Below are positions 54,691 to 64,000 of a DNA stretch of 64,000 nucleotides, in pieces. The position numbers and the translations under genes are program-made. This DNA is from an uncultured Thiothrix sp. Its GTDB lineage: Bacteria; Pseudomonadota; Gammaproteobacteria; Poriferisulfidales; GCA-002705445. The notes beneath the pieces were generated by a model that had not been told where the DNA came from, did no database searches, and saw nothing but the letters and a program-made list of their open reading frames with translations. The stretch's first letter is position 1. Each line of letters starts with the position of its first letter. The stretch is taken from assembly GCA_902595225.1 (NCBI GenBank), contig CACJPG010000003.1, positions 1-64,000 of the forward strand, in the 5' to 3' direction.

Positions 54691-56238
54691 TTGAAAAATA
54701 AAAAGAAACTTGCATTAATTAGCGTATCAGACAAAACTAAGATCGAAGTGATTTCAAATTTCTTGATAAAAAATGATTTTGAGATTATTTCAACTGGTGG
54801 CACACTCAAGGCACTTTGGGATATGAAAATTCCTGCCAAATCTGTAGAGGAAGTTACTAAGTTTCCAGAAATAATGGATGGAAGAGTTAAAACATTGCAT
54901 CCAAATATTCATGCAGGGATCTTAGCTAGAAACAAAGATTTAGATATTCTCAATAATCATAATATTAAAAAAATCGACGTACTTATTGTTAACTTCTATC
55001 CGTTTGAAAAAGTTATAAAATCAAATAATTTAGATTTTTCTGAAGCTATAGAGAATATTGATGTTGGAGGTCCTGCTATGGTTCGTGCTGCAGCGAAAAA
55101 TTTTGAAAATTGTTGTGTATTGGTAAACCCAAATAATTATGATGAATTTATAGAACTCTTTGACACCTCACTTGAAAATAATTTAAAGTTTAACAGAAAT
55201 ATGTCTTTAGAGGCTTTTGAATATGTTGCAAATTACGATATCGCAATCGCAAACTATTTGGGTAAAAAAATAAACAAAGAAGAGTTTCCAAAATTTCATT
55301 CTCTGAAAAAAATTAACGATTTACGGTATGGAGAGAACCCACATCAAAAAGGTTCAGTTTATCAAGATTTTAATGAAAGACGTTTAGGCATTATAAATTC
55401 AAAGATATTTCAAGGGAAAGGCCTATCATATAATAATATTGTAGATGGAGACACAGCATTATCTTGCGTTTCAAGTTTCGTAGAACCGGCATGTGTGATC
55501 GTAAAACATGCAAATCCATGCGGAGTATCTTCAAGAAAAAAATTAATTGATGCTTATGAAAAAGCTTTTGAAACAGATAAAACTTCAGCTTTTGGAGGGG
55601 TAATAGCATTTAATAAAAAAGTAGATGAAAACTTGGCAAGAAAAATTTTAGAAAATCAATTTGTTGAGATAATAATTTCACCATCTTTTTCAAAAGAATC
55701 ACTAGAAATCTTTAAATCAAAAAAAGACATTCGTGTAATTGAGTATGAAGATTATCAAGCTATTAATGATTCGATAAATATTCAAATCAAAAGTATTAAT
55801 GATGGAATTTTAATTCAAGGTGAGGATATAAACTATGAAGTAATAATAGACGATATAGTTTCAAAAAAAGAACCAACTAAAGAAGAGCTTTTGGATTTAA
55901 AATTTTCTTGGATAGTTTCCAAATTTGTTAAATCGAATGCTATTGTTTTTTCAAAAAACCAACAAACCTTGGGTATTGGCGCAGGCCAAATGAGTAGAAT
56001 TGATTCAACATTCATTGCATCAGAAAAAGCAAAAGTACAGGGATTAAATTTAGTTGGGGCTGTAATGGCTTCAGATGCTTTCTTTCCATTTACAGATAAT
56101 GTCGAGAAGGCAAACAAACTTGGAATTTCTTCTATTATTCAGCCTGGAGGATCAAAAAACGATAAAGAAGTAATTTCGAAGGTAAATGAGCTTGGCATGA
56201 GTATGGTTTTCACAGGAAAAAGGTACTTTAGACATTAA
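54691..56238 (+). CDS. purH: bifunctional AICAR transformylase/IMP cyclohydrolase
   Basis: This performs the last two steps of IMP synthesis. Its 515 residues start at TTG 54691. The N-terminal cyclohydrolase has LISVSDKTKIE and TGGTLKAL with KTLHPNIHAGIL. The C-terminal transformylase has LRYGENPHQKG and IVKHANPCGVS with the catalytic Lys-His, plus VMASDAFFPFTD. purD follows 3 nt later. Confidence 0.98.
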   Translation: MKNKKKLALISVSDKTKIEVISNFLIKNDFEIISTGGTLKALWDMKIPAKSVEEVTKFPEIMDGRVKTLHPNIHAGILARNKDLDILNNHNIKKIDVLIVNFYPFEKVIKSNNLDFSEAIENIDVGGPAMVRAAAKNFENCCVLVNPNNYDEFIELFDTSLENNLKFNRNMSLEAFEYVANYDIAIANYLGKKINKEEFPKFHSLKKINDLRYGENPHQKGSVYQDFNERRLGIINSKIFQGKGLSYNNIVDGDTALSCVSSFVEPACVIVKHANPCGVSSRKKLIDAYEKAFETDKTSAFGGVIAFNKKVDENLARKILENQFVEIIISPSFSKESLEIFKSKKDIRVIEYEDYQAINDSINIQIKSINDGILIQGEDINYEVIIDDIVSKKEPTKEELLDLKFSWIVSKFVKSNAIVFSKNQQTLGIGAGQMSRIDSTFIASEKAKVQGLNLVGAVMASDAFFPFTDNVEKANKLGISSIIQPGGSKNDKEVISKVNELGMSMVFTGKRYFRH

Positions 56239-56241
56239 AAT

Positions 56242-57531
56242 ATGAATATATTAATCATTGGTAGCGGCGGACGAGAGCATGCAATTGCATGGAAAGTTTC
56301 ACAATCTAAAATAGTGAGCAAAATTTATGCAATTCCAGGAAATCCTGGGATTAGCAAAGAAAAAAAAGTTGAAAATTTTGAGATAGAAAATCCTTCAATT
56401 CAAGATTATATTAGATTCGCAAAAAGCAAAAATATTGATCTAACCATTGTAGGGCCAGAAGCACCACTTGTTGATGGAATTGTGGACGAATTTAAAAAAA
56501 ATAATTTAAAAATATTCGGTCCTTGCAAAGCAGCTTCACAATTAGAGGGTTCAAAAAGTTTTTGTAAGGATATTTTAAATTCTGGAAAAGTTTTGACAGC
56601 TAAACATGAAACCTTTACAGATTCAATTTCAGCATCAAAATACATAAAAAAACAAAATATGCCAATAGTTATAAAGGCGGACGGACTTGCTGCAGGTAAA
56701 GGAGTTTTTATTGTTGAGGAAGAGGAAACCGCTCTTAAACTTATCAATGATTTATTCACTGGAAATGCTGATGGGATTAGTAGTTCTGTAATAGTTATTG
56801 AAGAATTTTTAAAAGGAGAGGAGGCAAGTTTTATTTGCTTAGTTTCTGGCGATAGTATTGTTCCACTCGCGTCCTCAAAAGACCACAAAAAATTAAATAA
56901 TGGAGATACTGGTCCAAATACTGGTGGTATGGGAGCATACTCGCCAACAAGTTTGATAGATGAAAAACTCGCAAATAAAGTTATAAAGGAAATTATAAAA
57001 CCAACACTATACGAACTTAAAAAGCGTGGTATTTTTTATAGTGGTTTTTTATATGCCGGATTAATGATAGACAAAAATAAAAATCCCTATGTCCTTGAAT
57101 ATAATTGTCGATTAGGAGATCCAGAAGCACAGGCAATTCTAATGAGGTTAGAGAGCGATATTGTTGAGTTATTTTTATCTACAGTTGACAATGAATTGGA
57201 AAAAATAAAAATACTTTGGAATGAATATGCCTCTTGTACAGTTGTTTTGGCCTCCGAAGGTTATCCTGGGAAATACAAAAAAAATATCAAAATTGAAGGT
57301 TTAGAGCATGAAATTTCTGGTACAAAAATATTCCACGCTGGAACTAAATTTGAAAATGGATCTATTTATACTAATGGTGGACGTGTGCTTGGAGTTACAG
57401 CGCTTGGTGTAAATTTGCAAGTTGCACAAGCAAAAGCATATGACAGAGCTAACCAAGTTTCATGGGAAGGTAAGATTAAAAGGCATGATATTGGTGAAAA
57501 AGAGATAAGAGGAAAGTTTATCTTTTCATAG
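56242..57531 (+). CDS. purD: phosphoribosylamine-glycine ligase
   Basis: This ATP-grasp enzyme joins glycine to phosphoribosylamine in purine synthesis. Its 429 residues include [27 protein letters not shown] and the metal-site [15 protein letters not shown]. It ends the accB-accC-fis-purH-purD run and overlaps the convergent rho gene by 14 nt. Confidence 0.98.
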   Translation: MNILIIGSGGREHAIAWKVSQSKIVSKIYAIPGNPGISKEKKVENFEIENPSIQDYIRFAKSKNIDLTIVGPEAPLVDGIVDEFKKNNLKIFGPCKAASQLEGSKSFCKDILNSGKVLTAKHETFTDSISASKYIKKQNMPIVIKADGLAAGKGVFIVEEEETALKLINDLFTGNADGISSSVIVIEEFLKGEEASFICLVSGDSIVPLASSKDHKKLNNGDTGPNTGGMGAYSPTSLIDEKLANKVIKEIIKPTLYELKKRGIFYSGFLYAGLMIDKNKNPYVLEYNCRLGDPEAQAILMRLESDIVELFLSTVDNELEKIKILWNEYASCTVVLASEGYPGKYKKNIKIEGLEHEISGTKIFHAGTKFENGSIYTNGGRVLGVTALGVNLQVAQAKAYDRANQVSWEGKIKRHDIGEKEIRGKFIFS

Positions 57532-58774
57532 ATTCAAAGAAATCATTGTTAGTTTTCGTAGTTTTTAGTTTATCAAGTAAAAACTCAACTGCCTCAATTT
57601 CATCCATAGAATGCATAAATTTTCTCAAGACCCACATTCTCTGAAGCTCTTCAGGTGCGGTTAGAAGCTCTTCCCTTCGAGTTCCTGATTTATTAATACC
57701 AATTGCAGGATAAACCCTTTTTTCAGCAATTCTTCTATCTAAATGAATTTCACTATTTCCTGTACCCTTGAACTCCTCAAATATTACCTCATCCATTTTT
57801 GAGCCAGTTTCAATCAAAGCTGTCGCAAGAATTGTTAATGATCCACCTTCTTCGATGTTTCTTGCGGCACCAAAAAATCTTTTAGGTCGATGTAATGCAT
57901 TTGCATCAACACCACCAGTTAAAACTTTTCCGGAAGATGGAGAAACAGTATTATAAGCTCTTGCAAGTCTAGTTATTGAGTCTAATAAAATTACAACATC
58001 TTTCTTATGTTCGACAAGTCTTTTTGCTTTTTCTATAACCATCTCAGCAACCTGCACATGCCTAGTCGCGGGCTCGTCAAAGGTACTAGAAACAACTTCG
58101 CCATCCACCATTCTTGCCATTTCTGTAACCTCTTCAGGTCTCTCGTCAATTAATAAAACAATCAAATGGCACTCTGGATTATTTGTAGTAATACTTTGTG
58201 CAATATTTTGAAGCATTATAGTTTTACCAGCTTTTGGAGGTGAAACAATCAATCCTCTTTGACCTTTTCCTATCGGAGAACATATGTCAATTATTCTTGC
58301 GGTTATGTCTTCGCTACTACCATTACCTCTCTCAAGTTTAATTCTTTTTTCTGCATGTAATGGAGTTAAATTTTCAAAAAGAATTTTTCTTTTTGCATTC
58401 TCTGGAGATTCAAAATTAATTTGATCTACCTTAAGCATCGCAAAATATCTTTCGGTATCTTTAGGAGGCCGAATCTTTCCTGAAATTGTATCACCTGTTC
58501 TTAAACCAAATTTTCTTATTTGACTTGGTGACACATAGATATCATCTGGACCAGCTAAATAAGAACTATTTGAAGATCTTAAAAAACCAAATCCATCTTG
58601 CAAGATTTCAAGCACTCCATCACCAAATATGTCTTCACCATTTTTTGCATGTGATTTTAATATTGAGAAAATAACTTCTTGTTTTCTTGCACGCGCAATG
58701 TTTTCAATTCCCATGTCAGAAGCCATGGTCATTAAATCTGAAGGACTTTTCGTTTTTAACTCTGTTAAGTTCAT
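57518..58774 (-). CDS. rho: transcription termination factor Rho
   Basis: This hexameric RNA helicase ends many transcripts. Its 418 residues have the N-terminal helical and cold-shock RNA-binding domain (DGFGFLRS), Walker A SPPKAGKT, Walker [17 protein letters not shown] and the R-loop region. It has no large insertion. The 146-nt leader (58775-58920) holds no gene and may contain Rho autoregulation sites. trxA lies upstream on the same strand. Confidence 0.99.
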   Translation of the reverse strand: MNLTELKTKSPSDLMTMASDMGIENIARARKQEVIFSILKSHAKNGEDIFGDGVLEILQDGFGFLRSSNSSYLAGPDDIYVSPSQIRKFGLRTGDTISGKIRPPKDTERYFAMLKVDQINFESPENAKRKILFENLTPLHAEKRIKLERGNGSSEDITARIIDICSPIGKGQRGLIVSPPKAGKTIMLQNIAQSITTNNPECHLIVLLIDERPEEVTEMARMVDGEVVSSTFDEPATRHVQVAEMVIEKAKRLVEHKKDVVILLDSITRLARAYNTVSPSSGKVLTGGVDANALHRPKRFFGAARNIEEGGSLTILATALIETGSKMDEVIFEEFKGTGNSEIHLDRRIAEKRVYPAIGINKSGTRREELLTAPEELQRMWVLRKFMHSMDEIEAVEFLLDKLKTTKTNNDFFESMKR

Positions 58775-58920
58775 ATAAATTTACCTGGGAATCTGCAAAT
58801 TTTAAAAGAATTTTTACGTATTAAATTTTAGTTACGCGTGAAATTATTTATTTGATGTGCTAAATTTGCAATTGAAATTAAAAGTTATCATTAAATCTTG
58901 TTTACGTCTAGTACTTTTTA

Positions 58921-59247
58921 TTAAATATTATTTTCAATGAATTGTATTAGATCGCTTTTACTGAGAGCACCTACATGAGTTCCAACGGCATTTCCATCTT
59001 TAAAGATCATAAGTGTAGGAATTCCTCTAATTCCATATTTTGGCGGTGTCTGAGAATTTTCGTCAACATTAAGTTTTCCAATAATTATTTTATCTGACAT
59101 TTCGGTTGAGACTTCTTCTAATATAGGAGCAATCATTTTACACGGCCCGCACCATTCGGCCCAATAATCTACAAGAATAGGTTTTTCTGATTTAATGACT
59201 TGGTTTTCAAACTCTGAATCTGTTAATTTTACGATTGTGTCTGACAT
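58921..59247 (-). CDS. trxA: thioredoxin 1
   Basis: This encodes 108 residues with the WCGPC active site (32-36), the buried Asp in VDYWA and the cis-proline in IRGIPTLMIFK. It reduces cytoplasmic disulfides and supplies DsbD. It is 146 nt upstream of rho, the conserved trxA-rho pair. Confidence 0.99.
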   Translation of the reverse strand: MSDTIVKLTDSEFENQVIKSEKPILVDYWAEWCGPCKMIAPILEEVSTEMSDKIIIGKLNVDENSQTPPKYGIRGIPTLMIFKDGNAVGTHVGALSKSDLIQFIENNI

Positions 59248-59333
59248 TTAATTATTCCATTTGTTTATTATTCTAAGCTATTATACATACTATTTTATTA
59301 AATCAAGAATTTTTTATTTATTATTTCGTTGAT

Positions 59334-60509
59334 TTATGTGTCCTCAAATAATATTCTCCACTCACCATCACTTTCTTTTACCCAAAATAGCTTTTTATTT
59401 GAAGATGTTTGAAAGTTATTACTTTCGTAATTCTGTCTGAAATCGGAGAATATAAGGTCATCTTCTTTAGGATAATAAAATAAGTTCATATTTTCAACTT
59501 TAACTTTAATGTATGTTTTTTTCTTAATTATTCTTAAAATATGAGCAACCCTTTTTTCAAAGTCATGCTTTTCACTATTAAAGTTAATTGAATGCTTAGA
59601 TATAAAAGCATATGGATCAAGACTTTCCCATGTTACCCTCCAATTCTCAATAAATTTATTTGCAGCTTTTTTGTTTTGATGCCAGACATTTCTCTTAATC
59701 CATTCAACATTTTCAACTAGAATTATTGGGGTTACGCCAATTTTCACATATTTTTTTAATTTTTTAAGTGTGTAATTACTTGTTACAACACACCCCTCGC
59801 TTGTGAGAGGTGGGCGACTGTATACATCTCTTGGTACTCCATGAATCCAAATACCATAACCGGTTTTGTTATTTCTTTTATCCCAAAAATTTGGATAATT
59901 AATTGGGAAAGCACCATCTCCATAAAGCTCGGGTAAATCCTCATCGATCAAGTGTGAAGTTATTTTATAAACTCCCACAGGTGTTTTGTTATCCCCCGAA
60001 GTCTTTTTATTGAAACCCTCTTTTCCAATTGAAACATAAAAGTCTCCAATAATGTCCGGAACACCACTTTTATTCTCAATGAGATAAAGTCTTGATTTTG
60101 ATAGTTCTATCAAAAAAGCATATTCGACATTATTTGCCAACTGTATGATTGATTTTGGCAAAAGATCTTCCTTCTTATAAACAGAGTTAAAATTAATCCT
60201 AGCTTTCGCCTCGCTTTTCAAATCATTTAATTCTTTATCTTTTGATTTACTCCCCAGCATTGGTTTCTTTTGAAGAAAGGAAGATAAAAGGTCTGCGTAT
60301 ATAATTTTTCCAAGCTTAAAGTTTGGGAAATCCTTAATTAGATTTTCAGCAATTAGTAAAGCTTTATCATTATTGCCGTTTCGCATATTATCTAAAATTT
60401 GCAGAAGTTGTATTTCAGCTTCTTCGCTCGGAGAAATTGTTTCCTCAGCGAAAATATTATTAGAAAACAAAATAATTGCAGTGAATAATATATAAATAAT
60501 ATACTTCAT
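59334..60509 (-). CDS. L,D-transpeptidase (YkuD domain)
   Basis: This encodes 391 residues with a signal peptide ending near FAEE (residue 22). The YkuD catalytic domain spans about residues 135-270: IHGVPRDVYSRPPLTSEGCVV contains the HGxx and S-x-GC catalytic motif. It is followed by a C-terminal domain of about 100 residues. Enzymes of this type cross-link peptidoglycan or anchor proteins to it. It is co-transcribed with the adjacent TPR protein (one-base overlap). Confidence 0.92.
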   Translation of the reverse strand: MKYIIYILFTAIILFSNNIFAEETISPSEEAEIQLLQILDNMRNGNNDKALLIAENLIKDFPNFKLGKIIYADLLSSFLQKKPMLGSKSKDKELNDLKSEAKARINFNSVYKKEDLLPKSIIQLANNVEYAFLIELSKSRLYLIENKSGVPDIIGDFYVSIGKEGFNKKTSGDNKTPVGVYKITSHLIDEDLPELYGDGAFPINYPNFWDKRNNKTGYGIWIHGVPRDVYSRPPLTSEGCVVTSNYTLKKLKKYVKIGVTPIILVENVEWIKRNVWHQNKKAANKFIENWRVTWESLDPYAFISKHSINFNSEKHDFEKRVAHILRIIKKKTYIKVKVENMNLFYYPKEDDLIFSDFRQNYESNNFQTSSNKKLFWVKESDGEWRILFEDT

Positions 60510-61324
60510 TATTTAAGAATGTATTCTCCAGTAATTTTTAGATCGTTGTTCATTACTGATATAAGAGTATGTTTTTTGACTACATCAGAAAAAGAATCTG
60601 AATTATAAGCTTGAGTAAAACTTATTAGTGCAATTTCATTATTAAAGCCGAAAATCTTTGTATTTGATATTTTAATTTCAATATTCTTTTTATTTTGTAT
60701 TCTTTTTTTTCTCTCAACCATCCAAGCATTTCTTGATTTGAATTTTTTTGGATAGTATTCATCTGCGTAACAATTAAAATACTCTTGGTAATTTTTATTC
60801 TGCCAGAAACCAGCCCATTCAAAGATAAAGTTTTCGATGTCTTTCGAATTTATGGTATTGATTTCAGTATTATCTTCTGAGAACTCTTGTGTAGTAATTG
60901 AATCAACATTTTTTGTTTTAATTACATTTAAACTTTCTACTAAAGATAATGTTATGTCACTCTTTTCTGTATCTTTAATAGATAACGCCTCTTCGTACAG
61001 GATATTTGCTTGGAAAGCGTATAAATTTGTAAGATTTTTATAAATGATATCAATTTCTTTGTTCTTACTTATGGACTTTCTTAAAATATTAATGGCCCCA
61101 TCAATATTACCTTGTTTTGCCTCTATATATGCTAAATTATTAATTATTTGGTAATTATTTGGATTTAATTCTTCGAGGTCCAAAAGTATTTTTTTTGCAT
61201 CTTCAAAATTACCTGCAATTATTAAATCATTTGCCTCTTGAAAGCTCTCATTAATATTTGCAGCATGGGAATTTAATAAGATTGAGCCACAAAGTAAGAA
61301 AAAAATTATAGTTCTTATATACAT
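60509..61324 (-). CDS. periplasmic TPR protein with NTF2-like C-terminal domain
   Basis: This encodes 271 residues with a signal peptide ending at HAA (residue 22). Residues about 25-125 contain TPR units (NYQIINNLAYIEAKQGNIDGAINILRKS). Residues about 165-270 (FIFEWAGFWQNKNYQEYFNCYADEYYP onward) resemble the NTF2-like Cds6/L,D-transpeptidase-associated domain. The matching C-terminal part of the neighbour suggests they work together at the cell wall. First gene of the two-gene unit. Confidence 0.85.
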   Translation of the reverse strand: MYIRTIIFFLLCGSILLNSHAANINESFQEANDLIIAGNFEDAKKILLDLEELNPNNYQIINNLAYIEAKQGNIDGAINILRKSISKNKEIDIIYKNLTNLYAFQANILYEEALSIKDTEKSDITLSLVESLNVIKTKNVDSITTQEFSEDNTEINTINSKDIENFIFEWAGFWQNKNYQEYFNCYADEYYPKKFKSRNAWMVERKKRIQNKKNIEIKISNTKIFGFNNEIALISFTQAYNSDSFSDVVKKHTLISVMNNDLKITGEYILK

Positions 61325-61423
61325 TTCAAATCATTTGTAATTAGATTATTATAATACTTATACAACATAATATTATATATAAAATATTGATATTACAATA
61401 AATTAAATAATAGTAGGTTTAGC

Positions 61424-62314
61424 ATGAATATTACATTTCTTGGCGGTACGGGTTTTGTTGGAAGCAACTTAGTAAATCAATTATCGAATACAGAAAATAA
61501 CATAACAATTCTTACAAGGAGCCGAGAGAAAAATAAAAACATGTTAGTTTATCCAAAAGTAAAGCTAGTTGAGACAGACGTTCATAATGCTGATGAATTA
61601 GCTAAGCACACAAAAAATTCTGATGTTTTAATTAATCTTATTGGAATACTAAATGAAAAGGGCCACAGTGGTAAAGGATTTAAAAAGGCACATAGTGATT
61701 TTGCTCGAATAGTTTTAAATGTTTGCAAAACAAACGATATAAAAAGAATATTACATATCAGTGCTTTAAATGCAGATCAAAAGGGGTCTAGTCATTATTT
61801 GAGAACTAAAGGGGAGGCAGAAAGCTATTTGATGACATATGGAAGAAGATTTGCAAATATTACTATCTTCAAGCCCTCAGTGATTTTTGGTAAAAATGAT
61901 AGCTTTATTTTAAGATTTAGTAACCTTCTAGACTTCACGCCTTTATTTTTTCCGCTTGCTTGCCATGATGCTAAATTTGCCCCAATTTATGTCGAAGAGC
62001 TTTCAAAGTTTATTATTGGCACGATTAATGACACTAAGAGTTTTAATAAAGAATATAATTTATGTGGGCCAAAAACATATACGCTTAAAGAAATTCTCGA
62101 ATTGATAATAAAATTGAAGAAGAGAAATATAAAAGTTATTCCATTATCAAGAAAAATATCAAAAATGCAGGCTTCAATAATGGAATTTATTCCTGGTAAG
62201 CCGTTTTCTCTTGATAATTATAATTCCTGCAAAATTGATAGCGTTTGTGAATCCGATTTTGATTTTTACTCTGATTTAGAAACAATTATACCGTCGTACA
62301 TTAACCCTAAATAA
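61424..62314 (+). CDS. NAD(P)-dependent epimerase, complex I NDUFA9-like
   Basis: This encodes 296 residues of an atypical short-chain dehydrogenase. The nucleotide site TFLGGTGFVGSNLVNQL is at the N-terminus. HISALNADQKGSSHYLRTKGEAE contains the S-x24-Y-x3-K-like region but the usual catalytic Tyr-Lys pattern is altered (YLRTK). FKPSVIFG and YNLCGPKTYTL match the NDUFA9-related group. Its substrate is unknown. cca follows 2 nt later. Confidence 0.88.
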   Translation: MNITFLGGTGFVGSNLVNQLSNTENNITILTRSREKNKNMLVYPKVKLVETDVHNADELAKHTKNSDVLINLIGILNEKGHSGKGFKKAHSDFARIVLNVCKTNDIKRILHISALNADQKGSSHYLRTKGEAESYLMTYGRRFANITIFKPSVIFGKNDSFILRFSNLLDFTPLFFPLACHDAKFAPIYVEELSKFIIGTINDTKSFNKEYNLCGPKTYTLKEILELIIKLKKRNIKVIPLSRKISKMQASIMEFIPGKPFSLDNYNSCKIDSVCESDFDFYSDLETIIPSYINPK

Positions 62315-62316
62315 AT

Positions 62317-63408
62317 ATGAAAATCTATCTTGTTGGAGGGGCTGTAAGGGATAAGTTATTAGGAGTCACGCCTAAGGAAAGAGACTGGGTTGTTGTTGGT
62401 TCTAACCAAGAAGAATTATTGAAATTAGGTTATAAGCAGGTTGGTAAACAATTTCCAGTTTTTCTACACCCAAAAACATCAGAAGAATATGCGCTTGCAA
62501 GAGTTGAAAGGAAAATTGGTAAGGGACACAAAGCTTTTGAATTCAATACGAATGAGAAAGTATCTCTTGAAGAGGATTTAAAAAGAAGGGATTTAACAAT
62601 AAACGCAATCGCACAAGACGAAAAAGGTAAACTAATAGATCCATTCAATGGTATTTCAGATATCGAAAATAGAATATTTAGACATGTTTCAGATGCATTT
62701 TTGGAAGATCCTCTTAGAGTTTTTAGAGTAGCAAGATTTTATGCAACATTAAAAGAATATGAATTTAAAATCCATGATTCAACAGTTGAAACTATGAAAA
62801 AAATAGTTGAATCAGGAGAAATAGACTTCTTGTCAAAAGAGAGGTTATGGGGTGAATTATCTGAGGCTTTTAATTCAAAAAATCCATGGATGTTTTTTCA
62901 AGCATTAATAGACATTAATTTCTCTAAATTTTATTGCCCAGAATTGACCAATGATGAAAATTTAAAAAATAAAGTCTTATATTTTTCTAAAAAAGGAATA
63001 GATAAAAATATTTTTTTATCAATTTGTGGTTTTAGTGTTGACTTAATTGAATTGTTTGGTTTTCCAAAAAGAATTTTGGACTTATATTTTTTATTTAATG
63101 AGTTTAGCCCCAAGTTTATTATATTAGATATGAATGCAAGAGAAATTCTAAATTTTCTCAATGAAATAGATGCTTTTAGAAGACCAGAAAAATTAAAAAC
63201 CTTAATGCAACAAGTTGAATACTTTTTAGAATTTCATGGAAAAGAAGAGAAAGAGAGATTTGAAATTTTTAGAAGTATATATGAGTTAATTTCAGGAAAA
63301 ATTGAGTACGGAGATCTGAAAAAACTTAAAGTTGAAGAAATCAAAAACAGAGTTGAAAATACTCACCTTGAACTCATTAAACTTATTTTAAATAAGAAAA
63401 CGAATTAA
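62317..63408 (+). CDS. cca: CCA-adding tRNA nucleotidyltransferase
   Basis: This encodes 363 residues of a class II nucleotidyltransferase that adds or repairs the CCA end of tRNA. YLVGGAVRDKLLG and ERDWVVVG (metal site, reading E-x-D rather than D-x-D) open the catalytic domain; EEDLKRRDLTINAIA and LEDPLRVFRVARF follow. The HD phosphohydrolase domain found in E. coli Cca is absent, so it is the shorter form. It overlaps uppP by 21 nt on the opposite strand. Confidence 0.95.
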   Translation: MKIYLVGGAVRDKLLGVTPKERDWVVVGSNQEELLKLGYKQVGKQFPVFLHPKTSEEYALARVERKIGKGHKAFEFNTNEKVSLEEDLKRRDLTINAIAQDEKGKLIDPFNGISDIENRIFRHVSDAFLEDPLRVFRVARFYATLKEYEFKIHDSTVETMKKIVESGEIDFLSKERLWGELSEAFNSKNPWMFFQALIDINFSKFYCPELTNDENLKNKVLYFSKKGIDKNIFLSICGFSVDLIELFGFPKRILDLYFLFNEFSPKFIILDMNAREILNFLNEIDAFRRPEKLKTLMQQVEYFLEFHGKEEKERFEIFRSIYELISGKIEYGDLKKLKVEEIKNRVENTHLELIKLILNKKTN

Positions 63409-64000
63409 AATAAAACCTAGAATTAGTCTATATATCATAAATGGATAAAAGCCAATTCTATCTATGTAAATCATTAAATATTTAATTACTATGTAGGAAG
63501 AAAAAAAGGATATCAGTAAAGATGTTATTACTTTCATTGCTACATCAAGGTTCATCAAGACGTTACTTATGTTATAAATCTCGTATATTGTTGCGATAGA
63601 AATTGCAGGAAAAGCTAAAATAATAGTGATTAGTACCGCACTTTTTCTGCTATATCCTAAAATGAGTGCGGCAAAAATAATAATTGCTGACCTAGAAACT
63701 CCTGGAATTAATGCCATAGCTTGGAAAATACCAATTATTGAAATGTCAAAATAAGTAACACTTTCCAAATCCCTTTGATTTTTTTTTGTGAGATCTTCCG
63801 ATAGTAGTAGTATTGCAATAAGAATTGTTGTAATAGCTATAACTTCAATGCTTCTTAGATTTTCAATTATATAATCATGATAAAAATATCCAAAGAAAAG
63901 AACAGGGGCGGAGCCAATAAGAATTCTACTTAAATCAATATACCCCTTTGACGTATTAATATTTAAAAAATTCTCTTTATTTTGAAAATAATAATAAGTT
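63388..64000 (-). CDS. uppP: undecaprenyl-diphosphatase, 5' end cut by the window end
   Basis: This membrane phosphatase recycles undecaprenyl pyrophosphate for cell-wall synthesis. About 204 C-terminal residues are visible and the frame stays open to the right edge. LIGSAPVLFFGYF, FQAMALIPGVSRSAIIIFAALILGYSRKSA (with the PGVSRS active-site loop) and multiple hydrophobic helices identify it. The N-terminal Glu-rich motif lies outside the window. Confidence 0.93.
   Translation of the reverse strand, partial: TYYYFQNKENFLNINTSKGYIDLSRILIGSAPVLFFGYFYHDYIIENLRSIEVIAITTILIAILLLSEDLTKKNQRDLESVTYFDISIIGIFQAMALIPGVSRSAIIIFAALILGYSRKSAVLITIILAFPAISIATIYEIYNISNVLMNLDVAMKVITSLLISFFSSYIVIKYLMIYIDRIGFYPFMIYRLILGFILIRFLI

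Overview
The window is a low-G+C (clearly AT-rich by eye), gene-dense bacterial chromosome segment. Gene order is typical of Gammaproteobacteria: accB-accC-fis-purH-purD, aroQ upstream of accB, rho-trxA, rsmE-gshB-ruvX-pyrR-pyrB-pyrC', yggS-proC-yggT, metX-metW, mutY-yggX and cmoA-cmoB. It also carries the dissimilatory APS reductase genes aprM-aprB-aprA, a PPi-dependent phosphofructokinase, and a blue-tuned proteorhodopsin with a retinal pathway. Together these suggest a marine, sulfur-oxidising, photoheterotrophic or mixotrophic gammaproteobacterium of the SUP05/Arctic96BD-19 ('Ca. Thioglobus'-like) type. That placement is inferred from gene content; no phylogeny was run.

Layout. Positions 1-6.3 kb are accessory: two small secreted proteins (one behind a textbook sigma-54 promoter), uracil-DNA glycosylase, an HTH/lysozyme-C-lobe fusion, and four secreted MORN-type proteins. 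A 50-bp GGGTAA-containing element occurs twice, each time about 130-150 bp upstream of a secreted-protein gene. Positions 6.3-12.5 kb hold a redoxin, the aprMBA operon with a small unknown gene and a CbbQ-type AAA+ ATPase, a 58-aa YRG-repeat protein, and an unknown gene behind a second sigma-54-like promoter. Positions 12.5-34 kb are mostly housekeeping: a FKBP-type isomerase, chromate transporter, rpiA, rluB-like, rplM-rpsI, adk, pfp, cmoAB, metK-ahcY, and the glutathione/pyrimidine operon with an inactive dihydroorotase-like PyrC'. yggS-proC-yggT and a SAM-II riboswitch ahead of metX-metW complete this part.

Positions 34-37.5 kb contain an orphan Xre/MbcA/ParS-type antitoxin-like gene followed after 4 nt by a SET-domain methyltransferase, then yrfG, an MFS transporter, a DUF2237 gene and tRNA-Phe. 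Positions 37.5-43 kb are the light-energy module: a proton-pumping rhodopsin with its own promoter and terminator, followed by overlapping crtI-crtB-crtY-blh, which make lycopene, beta-carotene and retinal from GGPP (crtE is not here). Positions 43-48.3 kb hold yggX, mutY, moaC, moaD, a Deg protease, a half-length asparaginase, rph and rdgB.

The 476-bp gap at 48.27-48.75 kb has at least three perfect DnaA boxes in very AT-rich DNA and may be a replication origin or another DnaA-controlled locus. Positions 48.7-64 kb are again housekeeping: rpmE2, an M48 protease, dsbD, aroQ-accBC-fis-purHD, rho, trxA, an L,D-transpeptidase with a TPR/NTF2-like partner, an NDUFA9-like epimerase, cca, and uppP running off the end.

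The best candidates for undescribed biology are the 1-6.3 kb secreted/MORN region with its repeated upstream element, the sigma-54-driven unknown genes, the HTH-lysozyme fusion, the antitoxin-like/SET gene pair, and the DnaA-box-rich gap. No CRISPR array, insertion sequence, integrase or rRNA gene was seen.
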